From: Erysipelotrichaceae bacterium
GTDB lineage: Bacteria; Bacillota_I; Bacilli_A; Erysipelotrichales; Erysipelotrichaceae
Assembly (NCBI GenBank): GCA_019415435.1
Contig: DXZE01000013.1
Span: 1 to 40,978, forward strand
Direction of reading: 5' to 3'
Length of the DNA stretch: 40,978 nucleotides
Part shown: piece after piece, positions 9,111-18,317 of the stretch
How the letters are laid out: every line of letters starts with the position of its first letter
How positions within the stretch are numbered: the stretch's first letter is position 1
Notes under the pieces: model-generated
The model's input: only the letters and a program-made list of their open reading frames with translations
Database searches by the model: none
Told to the model about the DNA's origin: nothing
Program-made: the position numbers and the translations under genes

Positions 9111-9309
9111 ATTGCCGGAGGAACACATATTTTTCCTACACTTTGATATAAGGGAATCCTGACTGGAGAATTCTGTGTTGAACACTCAGTACGGCTGAGG
9201 ATCCTGATGAATGACCATGGATACCCACCTCTACATAAGAGGGAACATATCAAGCCTTCGGCTGTTATAAACTATTCAGACTGTTATTTATAATAAATAA
9301 CAGTTTTTT
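9111..9309 (+). ncRNA. ssrS: Structured non-coding RNA, probably 6S RNA
   Basis: The 377-base gap between the aldolase and cardiolipin synthase genes holds no ORF but a complete transcription unit: an extended -10 at 9102-9107, an RNA body, and a terminator at 9281-9309. The body closes with 9114-9121 pairing to 9255-9262 (8 bp, one G-U), then 9141-9149 to 9247-9254. It contains local hairpins such as CTCAG/CTGAG and CCTCT/AGAGG. This rod shape, the length (about 165-200 nt), and the 3' order CACCT-hairpin-AGGG, then CAAG-CC-UUCGGC, resemble the 3' half of 6S RNA, which binds RNA polymerase and imitates an open promoter. The identification rests on memory of the consensus; another structured RNA is possible. 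Confidence 0.6.
9281..9309 (+). terminator. Terminator of the structured RNA
   Basis: CTGTTATTTA, loop TAA, TAAATAACAG, followed by six T residues; a perfect 10-bp stem. Confidence 0.9.
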
Positions 9310-9332
9310 ATTTATTCCGGCATACTTTGGTT

Positions 9333-9338
9333 TACAAT
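9333..9338 (+). promoter_or_regulatory. -10 box of cardiolipin synthase gene, apparently leaderless
   Basis: TACAAT ends six bases before the ATG at 9345, so transcription would start at or next to the start codon. No Shine-Dalgarno is present and the -35 (TTTATT at 9311, gap 16) is weak. Confidence 0.45.
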
Positions 9339-9344
9339 CTGGAT

Positions 9345-10868
9345 ATGAAAATCATTAAATATCTGTTTTCACGTATCACACTGATAATTCTTGCGGCAGT
9401 ACTGGAAGTTATTATCCTTGTGATTCTCTATAACTATCTGATGAATCTTGCCGGATGGATTGAGATTGCCCTGCATGTATTGAGTATCATCATTGCGATT
9501 ACCATGATTAACAATTCAAGACACCTGTCTTCAGATATGTTATGGATACTGTTAGTCGTTATATTCCCGGTACCAGGCACATGTATCTATCTGCTGTTAT
9601 TCTCCAATCTCTTTACTTCCCGCATGTATCGCAAGATTGTCCGTGAAACAGATACAGCTTCTGTTTATTACAAACAGGATCCTGAAGTCATGGAAAAGTT
9701 AAACGAAGAAGATCCGGATCTGGATGGTCAGTTTCATTACATTTCTTCTTCTGCCGGATTCCCTTTCTATGAGAATACTTCCTTTGCTTACTACAAGTGT
9801 GGTGAAGAAGGATATCCGGTGATGCTTGCTGAACTGAAGAAAGCAGAAAAGTTTATCTTTCTTGAATACTTCATTATTGAAGAAGGTGTCATGTGGAATG
9901 GCATCCATGAAATTCTGAAACAAAAGGCAGAAGAAGGATTAGATGTCAGAGTCATCTATGATGATATGGGATCTATTTCCACAATTCCTGTCTCTTATGC
10001 CAGGAAGCTTGAAAAAGAAGGCATCCACTGTATCCGTTTCAATGTCATTAACCCTTTATTAAATGCGGTTATGAATCACAGAGATCACCGTAAGATACTT
10101 GTCATTGATGGCAAGACTGCCTTCTCTGGCGGTATCAACCTGGCTGATGAATACATCAATGTAAAGAAACGTTTCGGCTATTGGAAAGACAACTGTTACA
10201 GAGTCAAAGGCAAAGCCGTATGGTCCTATACCGTTATGTTTTTAACAACCTGGAATGCGATAAGACCTGCCGATAAGGATTACACTGTATTCAAGGCAGA
10301 AATAAAAGAGACAGAAAAGAAAGATGGTTATATAGCACCATATGCAGAAACGCCATTGGATGGAGAGACTGTCGGTCAGAATATCTATATGAATGTTCTG
10401 AATTCTGCCAATGATTACGTATATATCTTTACGCCATACTTAATCATTGATACAGATCTTGAAAATGCATTGATATTAACCGCTAAAAAAGGCGTAGATG
10501 TCAGAATCATCACGCCTGGTATTCCGGATAAGAAAATTGTCTGGAACATAACCCGTTCTTTCTACAGAAACCTGATTGCGGGTGGCGTAAAGATATATGA
10601 ATATACGCCAGGATTTGATCATGCCAAGGTATTTGTCAGTGATGATCGAATTGCGACCGTAGGTACATTAAATCTTGATTACCGTTCCTTATATCTTCAC
10701 TTTGAAAATGGAACCTATCTTTATAAATGTCATGAAATTTCGGATATCAAGGCAGACTTCTTGGATGCCTGCAGTAAATCCAGGTGCATACGCTTAGATG
10801 AAATACATGAAAATGTATTCCACAGGATGTTAACAGGTTTCTTAAAACTGTTTGCTTCAGAGATGTAA
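9345..10868 (+). CDS. cls: Cardiolipin synthase, phospholipase D type
   Basis: Joins two phosphatidylglycerol molecules to cardiolipin at the membrane. About 507 residues. Two N-terminal membrane segments (about 8-30 and 34-60) and a third hydrophobic stretch near 65-90 are followed by two HKD motifs: HRKILVID with His 248 and HAKVFVSD with His 426. I choose the ATG at 9345 (MKIIKYLFSRI); a TTG at 9327 is in frame but has no ribosome-binding site. The -10-like TACAAT sits just before 9345. Its stop is one base from that of the convergent lipoprotein gene, with no terminator between them. Confidence 0.92.
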   Translation: MKIIKYLFSRITLIILAAVLEVIILVILYNYLMNLAGWIEIALHVLSIIIAITMINNSRHLSSDMLWILLVVIFPVPGTCIYLLLFSNLFTSRMYRKIVRETDTASVYYKQDPEVMEKLNEEDPDLDGQFHYISSSAGFPFYENTSFAYYKCGEEGYPVMLAELKKAEKFIFLEYFIIEEGVMWNGIHEILKQKAEEGLDVRVIYDDMGSISTIPVSYARKLEKEGIHCIRFNVINPLLNAVMNHRDHRKILVIDGKTAFSGGINLADEYINVKKRFGYWKDNCYRVKGKAVWSYTVMFLTTWNAIRPADKDYTVFKAEIKETEKKDGYIAPYAETPLDGETVGQNIYMNVLNSANDYVYIFTPYLIIDTDLENALILTAKKGVDVRIITPGIPDKKIVWNITRSFYRNLIAGGVKIYEYTPGFDHAKVFVSDDRIATVGTLNLDYRSLYLHFENGTYLYKCHEISDIKADFLDACSKSRCIRLDEIHENVFHRMLTGFLKLFASEM

Positions 10869-10869
10869 G

Positions 10870-11370
10870 TCACTGAGCCTCTGGTGAAGCAGTAGGTTCA
10901 GGTGTTGTGATCGCAGTCACATCCACCACTGGTAAAGTAACCTCAGAAGTATAATCTGTATTGGTATAACGGCTTTGTAAAGTTAATGGGAAAGAGAACT
11001 TATCCAGACGCTGAATCAATTGATCATGAGAAGATTCCGGTATGGCAAAACCTGTACGCCAGGATTTGCCGCCGGATCTTTTTATATCCGTACAATAGTA
11101 TTTCCCGTCATCTACGATTTCTACTGGTTCTGCATCTTTTACAGTTAATGGATCCAGCAGACTGTGCATTCTGTCTTCTATATCATGCGACCATGTAAAC
11201 TGATATTCATCATCATAATGTATCTCTACACCAACGTTATAATATTCTCCACTCTTTACAACAAACGTACAGCCGCTGTAACGCTTGTCAGCTTCTTCTT
11301 TCTTTGACCCGCATCCGCTCATAAACAAGAGACTCATGCATACAAGCGTGCATATTCCTTTTTTAATCAT
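10870..11370 (-). CDS. Small predicted lipoprotein, unknown function
   Basis: 166 residues. The signal peptide starts MIKKGICTLVC, and a lipobox ends in M-S-G-C with the lipidated Cys at 20, followed by GSKKEE. The mature part is acidic, has no domain I recognise, and ends in a Thr/Pro-rich tail (TTPEPTASPEAQ). The start at 11370 is chosen because GGGGGA precedes it by four to nine bases and the signal peptide begins there, although the frame stays open upstream. A promoter with TTTCAC (11420-11415), a 17-nt gap and TATAAT (11397-11392) faces away from sbcD. Exported, anchored in the outer leaflet of the membrane; function unknown. Confidence 0.8.
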   Translation of the reverse strand: MIKKGICTLVCMSLLFMSGCGSKKEEADKRYSGCTFVVKSGEYYNVGVEIHYDDEYQFTWSHDIEDRMHSLLDPLTVKDAEPVEIVDDGKYYCTDIKRSGGKSWRTGFAIPESSHDQLIQRLDKFSFPLTLQSRYTNTDYTSEVTLPVVDVTAITTPEPTASPEAQ

Positions 11371-11391
11371 TATTCCCCCGATTTCTTTATT

Positions 11392-11438
11392 ATTATACCT
11401 GTGAGAAGAAGTGAGTGAAACAGGATTATTGTTATAAT
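11392..11438. promoter_or_regulatory. Divergent promoters, lipoprotein and sbcDC
   Basis: Minus strand: TTTCAC (11420-11415), 17 nt, TATAAT (11397-11392). Plus strand: an extended -10 TGTTATAAT with its hexamer at 11433-11438, giving a leader of about 12 nt before sbcD with AGAGG as ribosome-binding site. Confidence 0.65.
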
Positions 11439-11456
11439 GATTCACAGAGGTATGAT

Positions 11457-12590
11457 ATGAAATTTGCACATCTGGCTGATCTTCATTTAGGCAAGACTGT
11501 GAATGGTTTTCCCATGATTGAAGATCAGAAATATATTCTGAATCAGATCTTACAGATATTAGATGAGAGACATGTCGATGCTGTATGTATAGCTGGCGAT
11601 GTTTATGACCGCTCTGTTCCATCTGTAGAGGCTGTAAATCTTTTAAATACATTCTTATCAGAATTGAATAAAAGAAAGCTTGAAGTCTATATCATTGCCG
11701 GTAATCATGATTCTTCTGAAAGATTATCCTATGGTTCTGGTCTTTTCCATCAGATACATATTCACATCGAAGGAAGCTGGTCTGGTCATCTTGCCTGTCA
11801 TGATTTCAAAGATAAATATGGCATTGTAAGAGTACATTTACTGTCATATATTCATCCTTCTGATATCAATCGCTACAGTGAAGAAAAAGCAGACAGCTAT
11901 AACAAAGCCATAGAAACAGCCATTCAGACTGCAGATCTTTCAAAAGACAGAAACATCATCCTGACCCATCAGTTTGTAAGTGGAACTGTGCTTGATACAG
12001 ATGGATCAGAAGAATTAAACATTGGCGGTTTAGATGCAGTAGATGGTCATCTGTATGATTCTTTTGACTATGTGGCTATGGGACATATTCACAGACCCCA
12101 GAAACTGTTAAGAGAAACCATGCGCTATGCGGGAACCCCATTACCATATTCCTTTGCGGAATGCCGTTATCAGAAAAGCATGCCGGTTATAACAATGCAT
12201 GAAAAAGGAACAGAACCACTCATTGAATTATGTCATTTAGAGCCATTGCATGGCATGCGTGAGATTCATGGTTATTTCAATGATATTCTCCATAACAGTA
12301 AAGATGATGCACATACAGAGGATTACATGCATATCATTTTAAATGATGAAAATGATGTGACGGATGCATTGCCGCAATTAAGAGATATCTATCCAAATCT
12401 TATGAAAATGGATTATGACAATACCAGGACCAGAAATCAGAATGATTTAAGAATCTTAAAGAAGATGGAAAAACAGAATCCGATGGATATATTTTCTACG
12501 TTCTATAGAGACAGTAATGGTCAGGAAATGAGTGATGAACAGAAGAAAATCGTACAGGATCTGATTACATCCGTATGGGAGGAATCATGA
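11457..12590 (+). CDS. sbcD: Exonuclease subunit SbcD (Mre11-like nuclease)
   Basis: Nuclease half of the SbcCD complex, which opens hairpins and processes DNA ends. 377 residues. The phosphoesterase metal motifs appear in order: DLHLG (from residue 8), GDVYDR, GNHDS, and later GHIHRP. The start at 11457 (MKFAHLADLHLG) has AGAGG upstream; an earlier in-frame ATG at 11415 would place 14 unrelated residues before the first strand and sits inside the promoter. The stop overlaps the sbcC start by 4 bp, so the two are made together. Confidence 0.95.
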   Translation: MKFAHLADLHLGKTVNGFPMIEDQKYILNQILQILDERHVDAVCIAGDVYDRSVPSVEAVNLLNTFLSELNKRKLEVYIIAGNHDSSERLSYGSGLFHQIHIHIEGSWSGHLACHDFKDKYGIVRVHLLSYIHPSDINRYSEEKADSYNKAIETAIQTADLSKDRNIILTHQFVSGTVLDTDGSEELNIGGLDAVDGHLYDSFDYVAMGHIHRPQKLLRETMRYAGTPLPYSFAECRYQKSMPVITMHEKGTEPLIELCHLEPLHGMREIHGYFNDILHNSKDDAHTEDYMHIILNDENDVTDALPQLRDIYPNLMKMDYDNTRTRNQNDLRILKKMEKQNPMDIFSTFYRDSNGQEMSDEQKKIVQDLITSVWEES

Positions 12591-15355
12591 GACCATTAAA
12601 ACTGATCATGTCCGCCTTTGGACCATATGCAGGTAAAACAGAACTAGACCTTAATCAGCTTGGAAGTGAAGGCATCTATCTGATCTATGGTGATACTGGT
12701 GCAGGAAAAACAACCATCTTTGACGCCATCGCTTTTGCCTTATATGGACAGCCATCCGGTTCCATCCGTCAGAACAGCATGCTCAGAAGCATCTATGCGG
12801 ATGATCATGATAAAACATGGGTACAGCTGACCTTTCTTCATAAAGGAGATACATATCAGGTTACCCGTAATCCGGAATATACATATCCCTCTTCTAAGGA
12901 TCCATCCAGGACCATCAGAGTTTCTCCTGATGCAGAACTGATCTATCCGGATGGTCATGCCATCCACAAGACAAAAGCAGTTACTTCTGCCATTGAATCC
13001 TTATTAGGCATGAACCGCAATCAGTTTACCGAAACAGCCATGATTGCCCAGGGTACCTTCCAGGATATTCTTGATGAAGATACGGTTTCCCGCGGCATGT
13101 TATTAAAGAATCTGTTTCATACAGATAAGTATGCAGTACTATCCAAAAAATTACAGGATAATGCCAATGATCTGTATGTGAAATTAAAAGATGAAAAGAA
13201 GAAAACAGCTCTCTATACGGCTTCTATTCAATGTGATGACAATGATGAAAGAAAGAATACACTTGTCTCATCTGGTGAAAATGTACAGACAGAGGATGTT
13301 TTAGAATACCTGGATCAGCTGGATCAGGAATTTATTGTCACTTTAAAAGACAAACAGTCGGAAGAAAAAGAAAAACATCAGAAACAGATGGAATGGAACC
13401 AGCAGATAGGAAAAGACAGAGCTTTGCTTTCTTCTATTAAAGAGCTGGAAGCTGTCAGGAAAGATTTACCATCTTTAAAAAATACAAAAGAAGAGACAGA
13501 GAAAGCCTGGAATGATCTTCAACAGTCACATATTGGCGAAGATATTGATAAGCTCATGATCCAGAAAGCACAGGAAGAAAAGAACCTGCATGCTTATAAA
13601 GAATATGAAGATGAAAAGCTTACAAATTCCAGGCTGACGCGTCAGAAGAATCTTCTGTTAAAACAGAACACACAGATTCAGGAAGAGATACAGAATCTGA
13701 ATACATTCATTAAAGAAGATGAGATAAAGAAACAGAAACTATCTGATACGAAAGAAGAATTAATGAAGTGTGAAAAGGATATCGATACCATGTCACTACG
13801 CATGCATCAGATATCACAAATAGATGATTTATCGAAACACATTCAATCCCTGCATCAGGAAACAGAGCAGAAACAGACAGAGTATAAAAAAGCGCATACT
13901 GCTTCAGAAAATACCTATACATACTGGCATCATATACGGGAGATCTACCTGAATGCACAGGCTGGTATTCTGTCAAAGGATCTTGAAGAAGGACAGCCTT
14001 GTCCTGTATGCGGTTCTGTTCATCATCCTTCCCTGGCAGTTTTAAAAGACGATGTACCTGATCAGACTGATATGGATCAGGCAGAAGAAGCGTATCATGA
14101 TGCACTGGATAAAGAAGAGCAGCTTTCCAGAGATTCTGCTCAGCTTTTAGGAAATATACGCTCTGATGAAGCACAATATGCATCACTTCTGAAAGAAACA
14201 GACATTAAAGAGGAAGATATTGATAAAGAAAGAGAATCTGTACAAAACAGCCTTCATGCACTTCATTCAAAGCAGTCTGAAATGAATAACCTGATTGATT
14301 CCTTAAAAGATATTGAAGAGATTTATCAAAACAATCTGAAGGATCTCAAGACAAAAGAAACTTCTCTCAATGATTCTGATAATGAAATCCATAAACTGGA
14401 TCTGTATATCAAAGAAAGCACTGTAAAACTGGATTCTTTAAAGAAACAGTTAACTGCCTCTTCACTTTCTGAAGCACAGCATCATATTCAGTTACTTTCT
14501 GATGCGATCAGGAAAAAACAGGATCTGATGGATCAAACCCGTCAGAAAGCATTAGATGCGGATAAAGACTACCAGGCTGTCATCATCCGCAAGGAAACAC
14601 TTGAAAAGTCCATTGGAAATCAGAATGTATCAGAAGAGGATATCCTTCAGAAAGAAAAGAATGTTTCAGAAATTCATGAACAGTTATTAACCCTGCAGAA
14701 TGAAATCAGTACGATACAGGCAGCCATCAATCAGAATCAATCTATCGCAAAACATCTGAAAGAAAGTGCAGATACATACGCTTCCTTAGATCAGAAGTAC
14801 AGAGAAGTGCGGGCATTATCCGATACTGCTAATGGCACTTTAACCGGTAAGACAAAGATTAATTTAGAAGAATATGTACAGATGAGCTATCTTGACAGAA
14901 TTCTGTATTATGCCAATATCCGTTATGCAACGATGTCTGATGGTCAGTATGAATTAGTCAGAAGAACAGAGGGATCAGGTTTAAAGAGTCATGCGGCACT
15001 GGATCTTGATGTCATTGATCATATATCCGGTACCTACCGTTCGGTTAAGTCATTATCTGGTGGTGAATCTTTCCTGGCCTCACTTGCTTTAGCCTTAGGT
15101 ATGTCTGATGAAATCCAGGCAGAGGCAGGCGGTATAGAAATAGAAACCATGTATATAGATGAAGGATTTGGATCACTTGATTCAGATGCCTTATATAAAG
15201 CCATCAATGCCTTAGGATTAAGAAACAATCATCGTCTTGTTGGTATTATTTCTCATGTAGAACAGCTGCGTGAAGGTATTCATAAGGGAATTATAGTAAC
15301 CAAGGACTTCAAGCATGCAGGCGGCTCTGACGCAAAAGTATTTCATGATGATTAG
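12587..15355 (+). CDS. sbcC: Exonuclease subunit SbcC (Rad50-like ATPase)
   Basis: SMC-like ATPase half of SbcCD. 922 residues. The N-terminal Walker A is YGDTGAGKTT near residue 37. Long coiled coils rich in Lys/Glu/Gln (about 190-440 and 520-760) flank the zinc-hook CPVCG near 472, through which two complexes dimerise. The C-terminal lobe carries the ABC signature SLSGGESF and the Walker B run METMYIDEGFGSLD-type (here IETMYIDEGFGSLD). GGGAGG lies five bases before the ATG at 12587. Normal length; nothing missing. Confidence 0.95.
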   Translation: MRPLKLIMSAFGPYAGKTELDLNQLGSEGIYLIYGDTGAGKTTIFDAIAFALYGQPSGSIRQNSMLRSIYADDHDKTWVQLTFLHKGDTYQVTRNPEYTYPSSKDPSRTIRVSPDAELIYPDGHAIHKTKAVTSAIESLLGMNRNQFTETAMIAQGTFQDILDEDTVSRGMLLKNLFHTDKYAVLSKKLQDNANDLYVKLKDEKKKTALYTASIQCDDNDERKNTLVSSGENVQTEDVLEYLDQLDQEFIVTLKDKQSEEKEKHQKQMEWNQQIGKDRALLSSIKELEAVRKDLPSLKNTKEETEKAWNDLQQSHIGEDIDKLMIQKAQEEKNLHAYKEYEDEKLTNSRLTRQKNLLLKQNTQIQEEIQNLNTFIKEDEIKKQKLSDTKEELMKCEKDIDTMSLRMHQISQIDDLSKHIQSLHQETEQKQTEYKKAHTASENTYTYWHHIREIYLNAQAGILSKDLEEGQPCPVCGSVHHPSLAVLKDDVPDQTDMDQAEEAYHDALDKEEQLSRDSAQLLGNIRSDEAQYASLLKETDIKEEDIDKERESVQNSLHALHSKQSEMNNLIDSLKDIEEIYQNNLKDLKTKETSLNDSDNEIHKLDLYIKESTVKLDSLKKQLTASSLSEAQHHIQLLSDAIRKKQDLMDQTRQKALDADKDYQAVIIRKETLEKSIGNQNVSEEDILQKEKNVSEIHEQLLTLQNEISTIQAAINQNQSIAKHLKESADTYASLDQKYREVRALSDTANGTLTGKTKINLEEYVQMSYLDRILYYANIRYATMSDGQYELVRRTEGSGLKSHAALDLDVIDHISGTYRSVKSLSGGESFLASLALALGMSDEIQAEAGGIEIETMYIDEGFGSLDSDALYKAINALGLRNNHRLVGIISHVEQLREGIHKGIIVTKDFKHAGGSDAKVFHDD

Positions 15356-15369
15356 AAAACAGGTAGAAT
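15341..15369 (+). promoter_or_regulatory. Promoter of 15376 gene, apparently leaderless
   Basis: TTTCAT (15341-15346), a 17-nt gap and TAGAAT (15364-15369), then six bases and the ATG. There is no convincing Shine-Dalgarno (only AGG at 12 nt). Confidence 0.45.
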
Positions 15370-15375
15370 ATCGCT

Positions 15376-16482
15376 ATGTTGAAATTCAATAAAAGTGAGT
15401 GGATCAGCACTCTTTTAGACAGCGGTATATTCTTAATGGAACTGTTATTCTTCTTTGGCATCACAGTTATGACTGATGCCTTCATACAGGGAATTACAGG
15501 CATCTATACAGCCATTGCGGCAGGCATGGTACTATCCGGCATGATTGTATTTGAAATCATTCTCAGGGTATTGAAGCGTAAAAGAATAACCAGTCACAAT
15601 GCATTACGTGTCTCATTTGTGATAGATGGATTGTTACTGAGTGGTGCTTCTGCCTTATATGGATATCAATGCTTTCTGGTTACATTTATACTTTGTGCAC
15701 TCAGATTATTATCAGAACATTTCCTGCATAAGGATATATTCAGATTACTGATATCCCTGTTAGCGCAGATGATTGTGATCTACAGTATGTCTTCCTTCTA
15801 TGGTAAAGGTATTCTCTCTTTCAGTGAAAGTATGACCATTGCCTTTGGCATCTCTTTATATCTGATTAAAATCATGCCACAGGAAATACCATCTGAGAAA
15901 GAATCGGATTCAAAGAAATCCATGATTCTTCCGGTTATTCTGCATACCGTCGTCACAAGTCTGTATCTTGTTTCATGGGGATTACTTGTACCGCAGTTAA
16001 CAGCAGTCAATCAGGCAGGTACGGATTTCAAGAGTTCCATATGGCCTGTTTTATCTGTCATTGTTATGGCAGCTGCGTATATCCTTTACTGCATTGAAAG
16101 AATCTTTTCTCATAAACTGAATGGCAATCAGCTGTACTTAACAAGAAGAATCAGTACTCTGATAACTGTCATTATCTTCTCTCTTTTCTTATGCTATACA
16201 CATGGAACACCTGGTATAGCCGCATTGTTATTTACAGCAGCTCAAACCGCCGGAACCATTCTTCTTTATATCACCCATCACACTGAAAGCTTTTCCATCA
16301 GCTTTATCCGCTGGCTGTTATCTCATCTTGGTACAATTGGTCTTATGATGACTGCCTTTACTTTGTATGATGGCATACGTCTGGATTATTCTACAGTCAC
16401 AATGGTTATGATGATACTTTGTGCACTCATCAATATTCTGACTGCTTTGGAAGATACAGATGTCTATGCTTTGAAGGAGTAA
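15376..16482 (+). CDS. Multi-pass membrane protein, unknown
   Basis: 368 residues with roughly ten hydrophobic segments (for example about 13-33, 38-62, 76-98, 115-135, 180-205, 215-240, 250-275, 280-300, 310-330, 338-360). A charged loop around 165-180 (PSEKESDSKKS) splits it in two halves. No motif or family that I recognise; Arg/Lys clusters after the second and seventh spans suit an inner-membrane topology. It follows sbcC by 20 bp with no terminator and may also be read from that operon. The DUF1294 gene follows with 2 bp between stop and start, so a shared membrane role is possible but unproven. Confidence 0.75.
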   Translation: MLKFNKSEWISTLLDSGIFLMELLFFFGITVMTDAFIQGITGIYTAIAAGMVLSGMIVFEIILRVLKRKRITSHNALRVSFVIDGLLLSGASALYGYQCFLVTFILCALRLLSEHFLHKDIFRLLISLLAQMIVIYSMSSFYGKGILSFSESMTIAFGISLYLIKIMPQEIPSEKESDSKKSMILPVILHTVVTSLYLVSWGLLVPQLTAVNQAGTDFKSSIWPVLSVIVMAAAYILYCIERIFSHKLNGNQLYLTRRISTLITVIIFSLFLCYTHGTPGIAALLFTAAQTAGTILLYITHHTESFSISFIRWLLSHLGTIGLMMTAFTLYDGIRLDYSTVTMVMMILCALINILTALEDTDVYALKE

Positions 16483-16484
16483 AC

Positions 16485-16766
16485 ATGCAGAAATTTATCT
16501 TGTCATGGACTGCTGTGATGAGTATTATTGCATTTGCCTGTTATGGTGTGGATAAGCATAAAGCAAGAAAGCACAGCTGGCGTATATCAGAGAAAACATT
16601 GATTCTCTTAGCTTATGCAGGTGGTGCATATGGATCCTTCATCGGCATGTATGTATTTCATCATAAAACAAGGCATCTGAAGTTTCGTATACTGATACCT
16701 TTGTCTGTTTTACTTTGGACAGGTATTGTAATAGTAGTAATAAGAGGAATAAACATATGGCAGTAA
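16485..16766 (+). CDS. DUF1294 small membrane protein
   Basis: 93 residues matching the DUF1294 pattern: an N-terminal span, then YGVDKHKARKHSWRISEKTL, a Gly-rich span (LAYAGGAYGSFIGMYVF), the HHKTRHLKF motif and a last span. Function unknown in the family. The start at 16485 is set by AAGGAG seven bases upstream, which overlaps the stop of the preceding gene. Its last codons overlap the HAD gene by 10 bp, so the three genes from 15376 form one transcription unit. Confidence 0.85.
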   Translation: MQKFILSWTAVMSIIAFACYGVDKHKARKHSWRISEKTLILLAYAGGAYGSFIGMYVFHHKTRHLKFRILIPLSVLLWTGIVIVVIRGINIWQ

Positions 16767-17611
16767 AACTAATCTTTATCGATATCGATGGAACATTAAC
16801 AAATGATAAAAAAGAAATTACCCCTGCAACAAAGCAGGCATTAATGACAGCACAACAGTATGGCATCCGTTTAGTCATTGCCTCAGGAAGACCATCACAT
16901 GGCATCTTCCAGTATGGTGATCAGCTGGATATGCGACTGCATCATGGTGTATTCATCTGTTATAACGGTGCCAGAGTCGTCAATTGCGAAGATGGCAAGG
17001 TCATGATGGATATTACGATACCGGAAGGCTTAACGACTGCTGTATTAAACCATTTAAAGAAATTTGATGTCATCCCTTTAATCACACATGGTTCTCATAT
17101 GGTTGTAGAAGATGTATATAACTGTATGGTAAAAGATGGTGATCATGAATTTAATGTATTAGCTTATGAGTCAAGAAATAACGGTTATCAGCTCATGGAG
17201 ACAAAGGATCTCGCATCTTATGCAAAGTTCCCATGCAATAAGATATTAACAGCTGGTGACAGTGATTACCTGCAGGCTCATTATGAAGAAATGTCTGAGC
17301 CATTCAAGGGTAAGTTAAATATGATGTTTACTTCCAACTTCTACTATGAATATACAGCCTTTGGTGTAGATAAAGGTACAGCCGCAAAGGAAGTAATGAA
17401 ACAGTTAAATGTAAAGCCGGAGGAATGCATTGCCTTTGGTGATTCGGAGAATGATATCCCAATGTTAAAGCTTGCCGGATTAGGCATTGCGATGGGTAAT
17501 GCCCAGCCGGATGTTATAAAAGCTGCGGATGAAGTAACCCTAGATAATAATCATGATGGTATAGCCGAATCACTTTACAAACATCTGGAACAGCTTCATA
17601 CGTATGAATAA
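16757..17611 (+). CDS. Cof-type HAD phosphatase
   Basis: 284-residue cytoplasmic phosphatase of the HAD IIB (Cof) family, usually acting on small phosphorylated sugars or cofactors; substrate unknown. Motif I DIDGTL near residue 8-13, motif II around ASGRP, a Lys in the C-terminal half (GVDKGTA) and motif IV GDSENDIPML. The start at 16757 (MAVKLIFIDIDG) is preceded by AGAGGA and lies inside the end of the DUF1294 gene. The upstream in-frame ATG at 16715 has no ribosome-binding site. Last gene of its operon, closed by the hairpin at 17617-17644. Confidence 0.9.
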   Translation: MAVKLIFIDIDGTLTNDKKEITPATKQALMTAQQYGIRLVIASGRPSHGIFQYGDQLDMRLHHGVFICYNGARVVNCEDGKVMMDITIPEGLTTAVLNHLKKFDVIPLITHGSHMVVEDVYNCMVKDGDHEFNVLAYESRNNGYQLMETKDLASYAKFPCNKILTAGDSDYLQAHYEEMSEPFKGKLNMMFTSNFYYEYTAFGVDKGTAAKEVMKQLNVKPEECIAFGDSENDIPMLKLAGLGIAMGNAQPDVIKAADEVTLDNNHDGIAESLYKHLEQLHTYE

Positions 17612-17616
17612 AGTTT

Positions 17617-17644
17617 CACAGGCACTGTTTCTACAGTGCCTGTG
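17617..17644. terminator. Bidirectional terminator, HAD gene / cbiO
   Basis: CACAGGCACTG pairs perfectly with CAGTGCCTGTG around a 6-nt loop. T-rich bases follow on both strands, between the convergent stops of the HAD gene and cbiO. Confidence 0.85.
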
Positions 17645-17645
17645 T

Positions 17646-18317
17646 TTATGAAACAATGTGATGATATTTATCCATATGAATGATTTCATCTGATACGGCA
17701 TCACTTAATTGTCTGTCATGTGTCGCAATGATAATTAATCGATCTTCCTTTTTTAATTCCTGAATAAAGGAAATAATCCAGTTCTGACCATCTTCATCAA
17801 GACCAGATATTGGCTCATCCATAATCAATACTTTCGGTTCCATTGCCAGAACCGCTGCCAGGGCACACCGCTTCTTTTCACCGCCAGATAAGGAAAAAGG
17901 AGCCCGCTTGCGTAATGATGTTATCTGTAAAAGATCCAAATACTTTTCGGTTCTGTTCTTTACTTTCTTATCATCATAGCCAAGCTGGTATAAACCAAAA
18001 GCTATTTCATCTTCCACAGATCTTGTGAATAGCTGTGTTTCTGAATTCTGAAATACATACCCTATCTGTTTATGAAAATCACTGGAGATCTTTTTATCCC
18101 TCAGTTTCTTTTCTGTTACTTCATTACCATCAAAGAGATAACTGCCGGAATCAGGGAATGTTAATCCATTTAAGATTCGAAATAAGGTACTTTTCCCGCA
18201 TCCATTCGGCCCTTCAATCACATAACACTTCCCATCCTGAAAAGAGATACTGATATCATCCAGTACCTTATTTTTATCATAAGCGAATGTAATATCTTTC
18301 AGTTCAATCATAGTCAT
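17646..18317 (-). CDS. cbiO: Nickel/cobalt ECF transporter ATPase
   Basis: 223-residue ATPase that powers the CbiMQO uptake complex. Walker A GPNGCGKST near residue 35, Q-loop YVFQNSETQLF, signature LSGGEKKR, Walker B VLIMDEP, and the switch His in IIATHD. Start ATG at 18317 overlaps the cbiQ stop by 4 bp. Slightly shorter than typical CbiO proteins (about 270), with little C-terminal extension. Metal choice comes from cbiM, not from this subunit. Confidence 0.93.
   Translation of the reverse strand: MTMIELKDITFAYDKNKVLDDISISFQDGKCYVIEGPNGCGKSTLFRILNGLTFPDSGSYLFDGNEVTEKKLRDKKISSDFHKQIGYVFQNSETQLFTRSVEDEIAFGLYQLGYDDKKVKNRTEKYLDLLQITSLRKRAPFSLSGGEKKRCALAAVLAMEPKVLIMDEPISGLDEDGQNWIISFIQELKKEDRLIIIATHDRQLSDAVSDEIIHMDKYHHIVS

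Noticed and set aside
13710..14186. 158-codon open frame on the minus strand inside sbcC
   Set aside because: Opposite-strand shadow of the coiled-coil coding region; no ribosome-binding site or recognisable protein.
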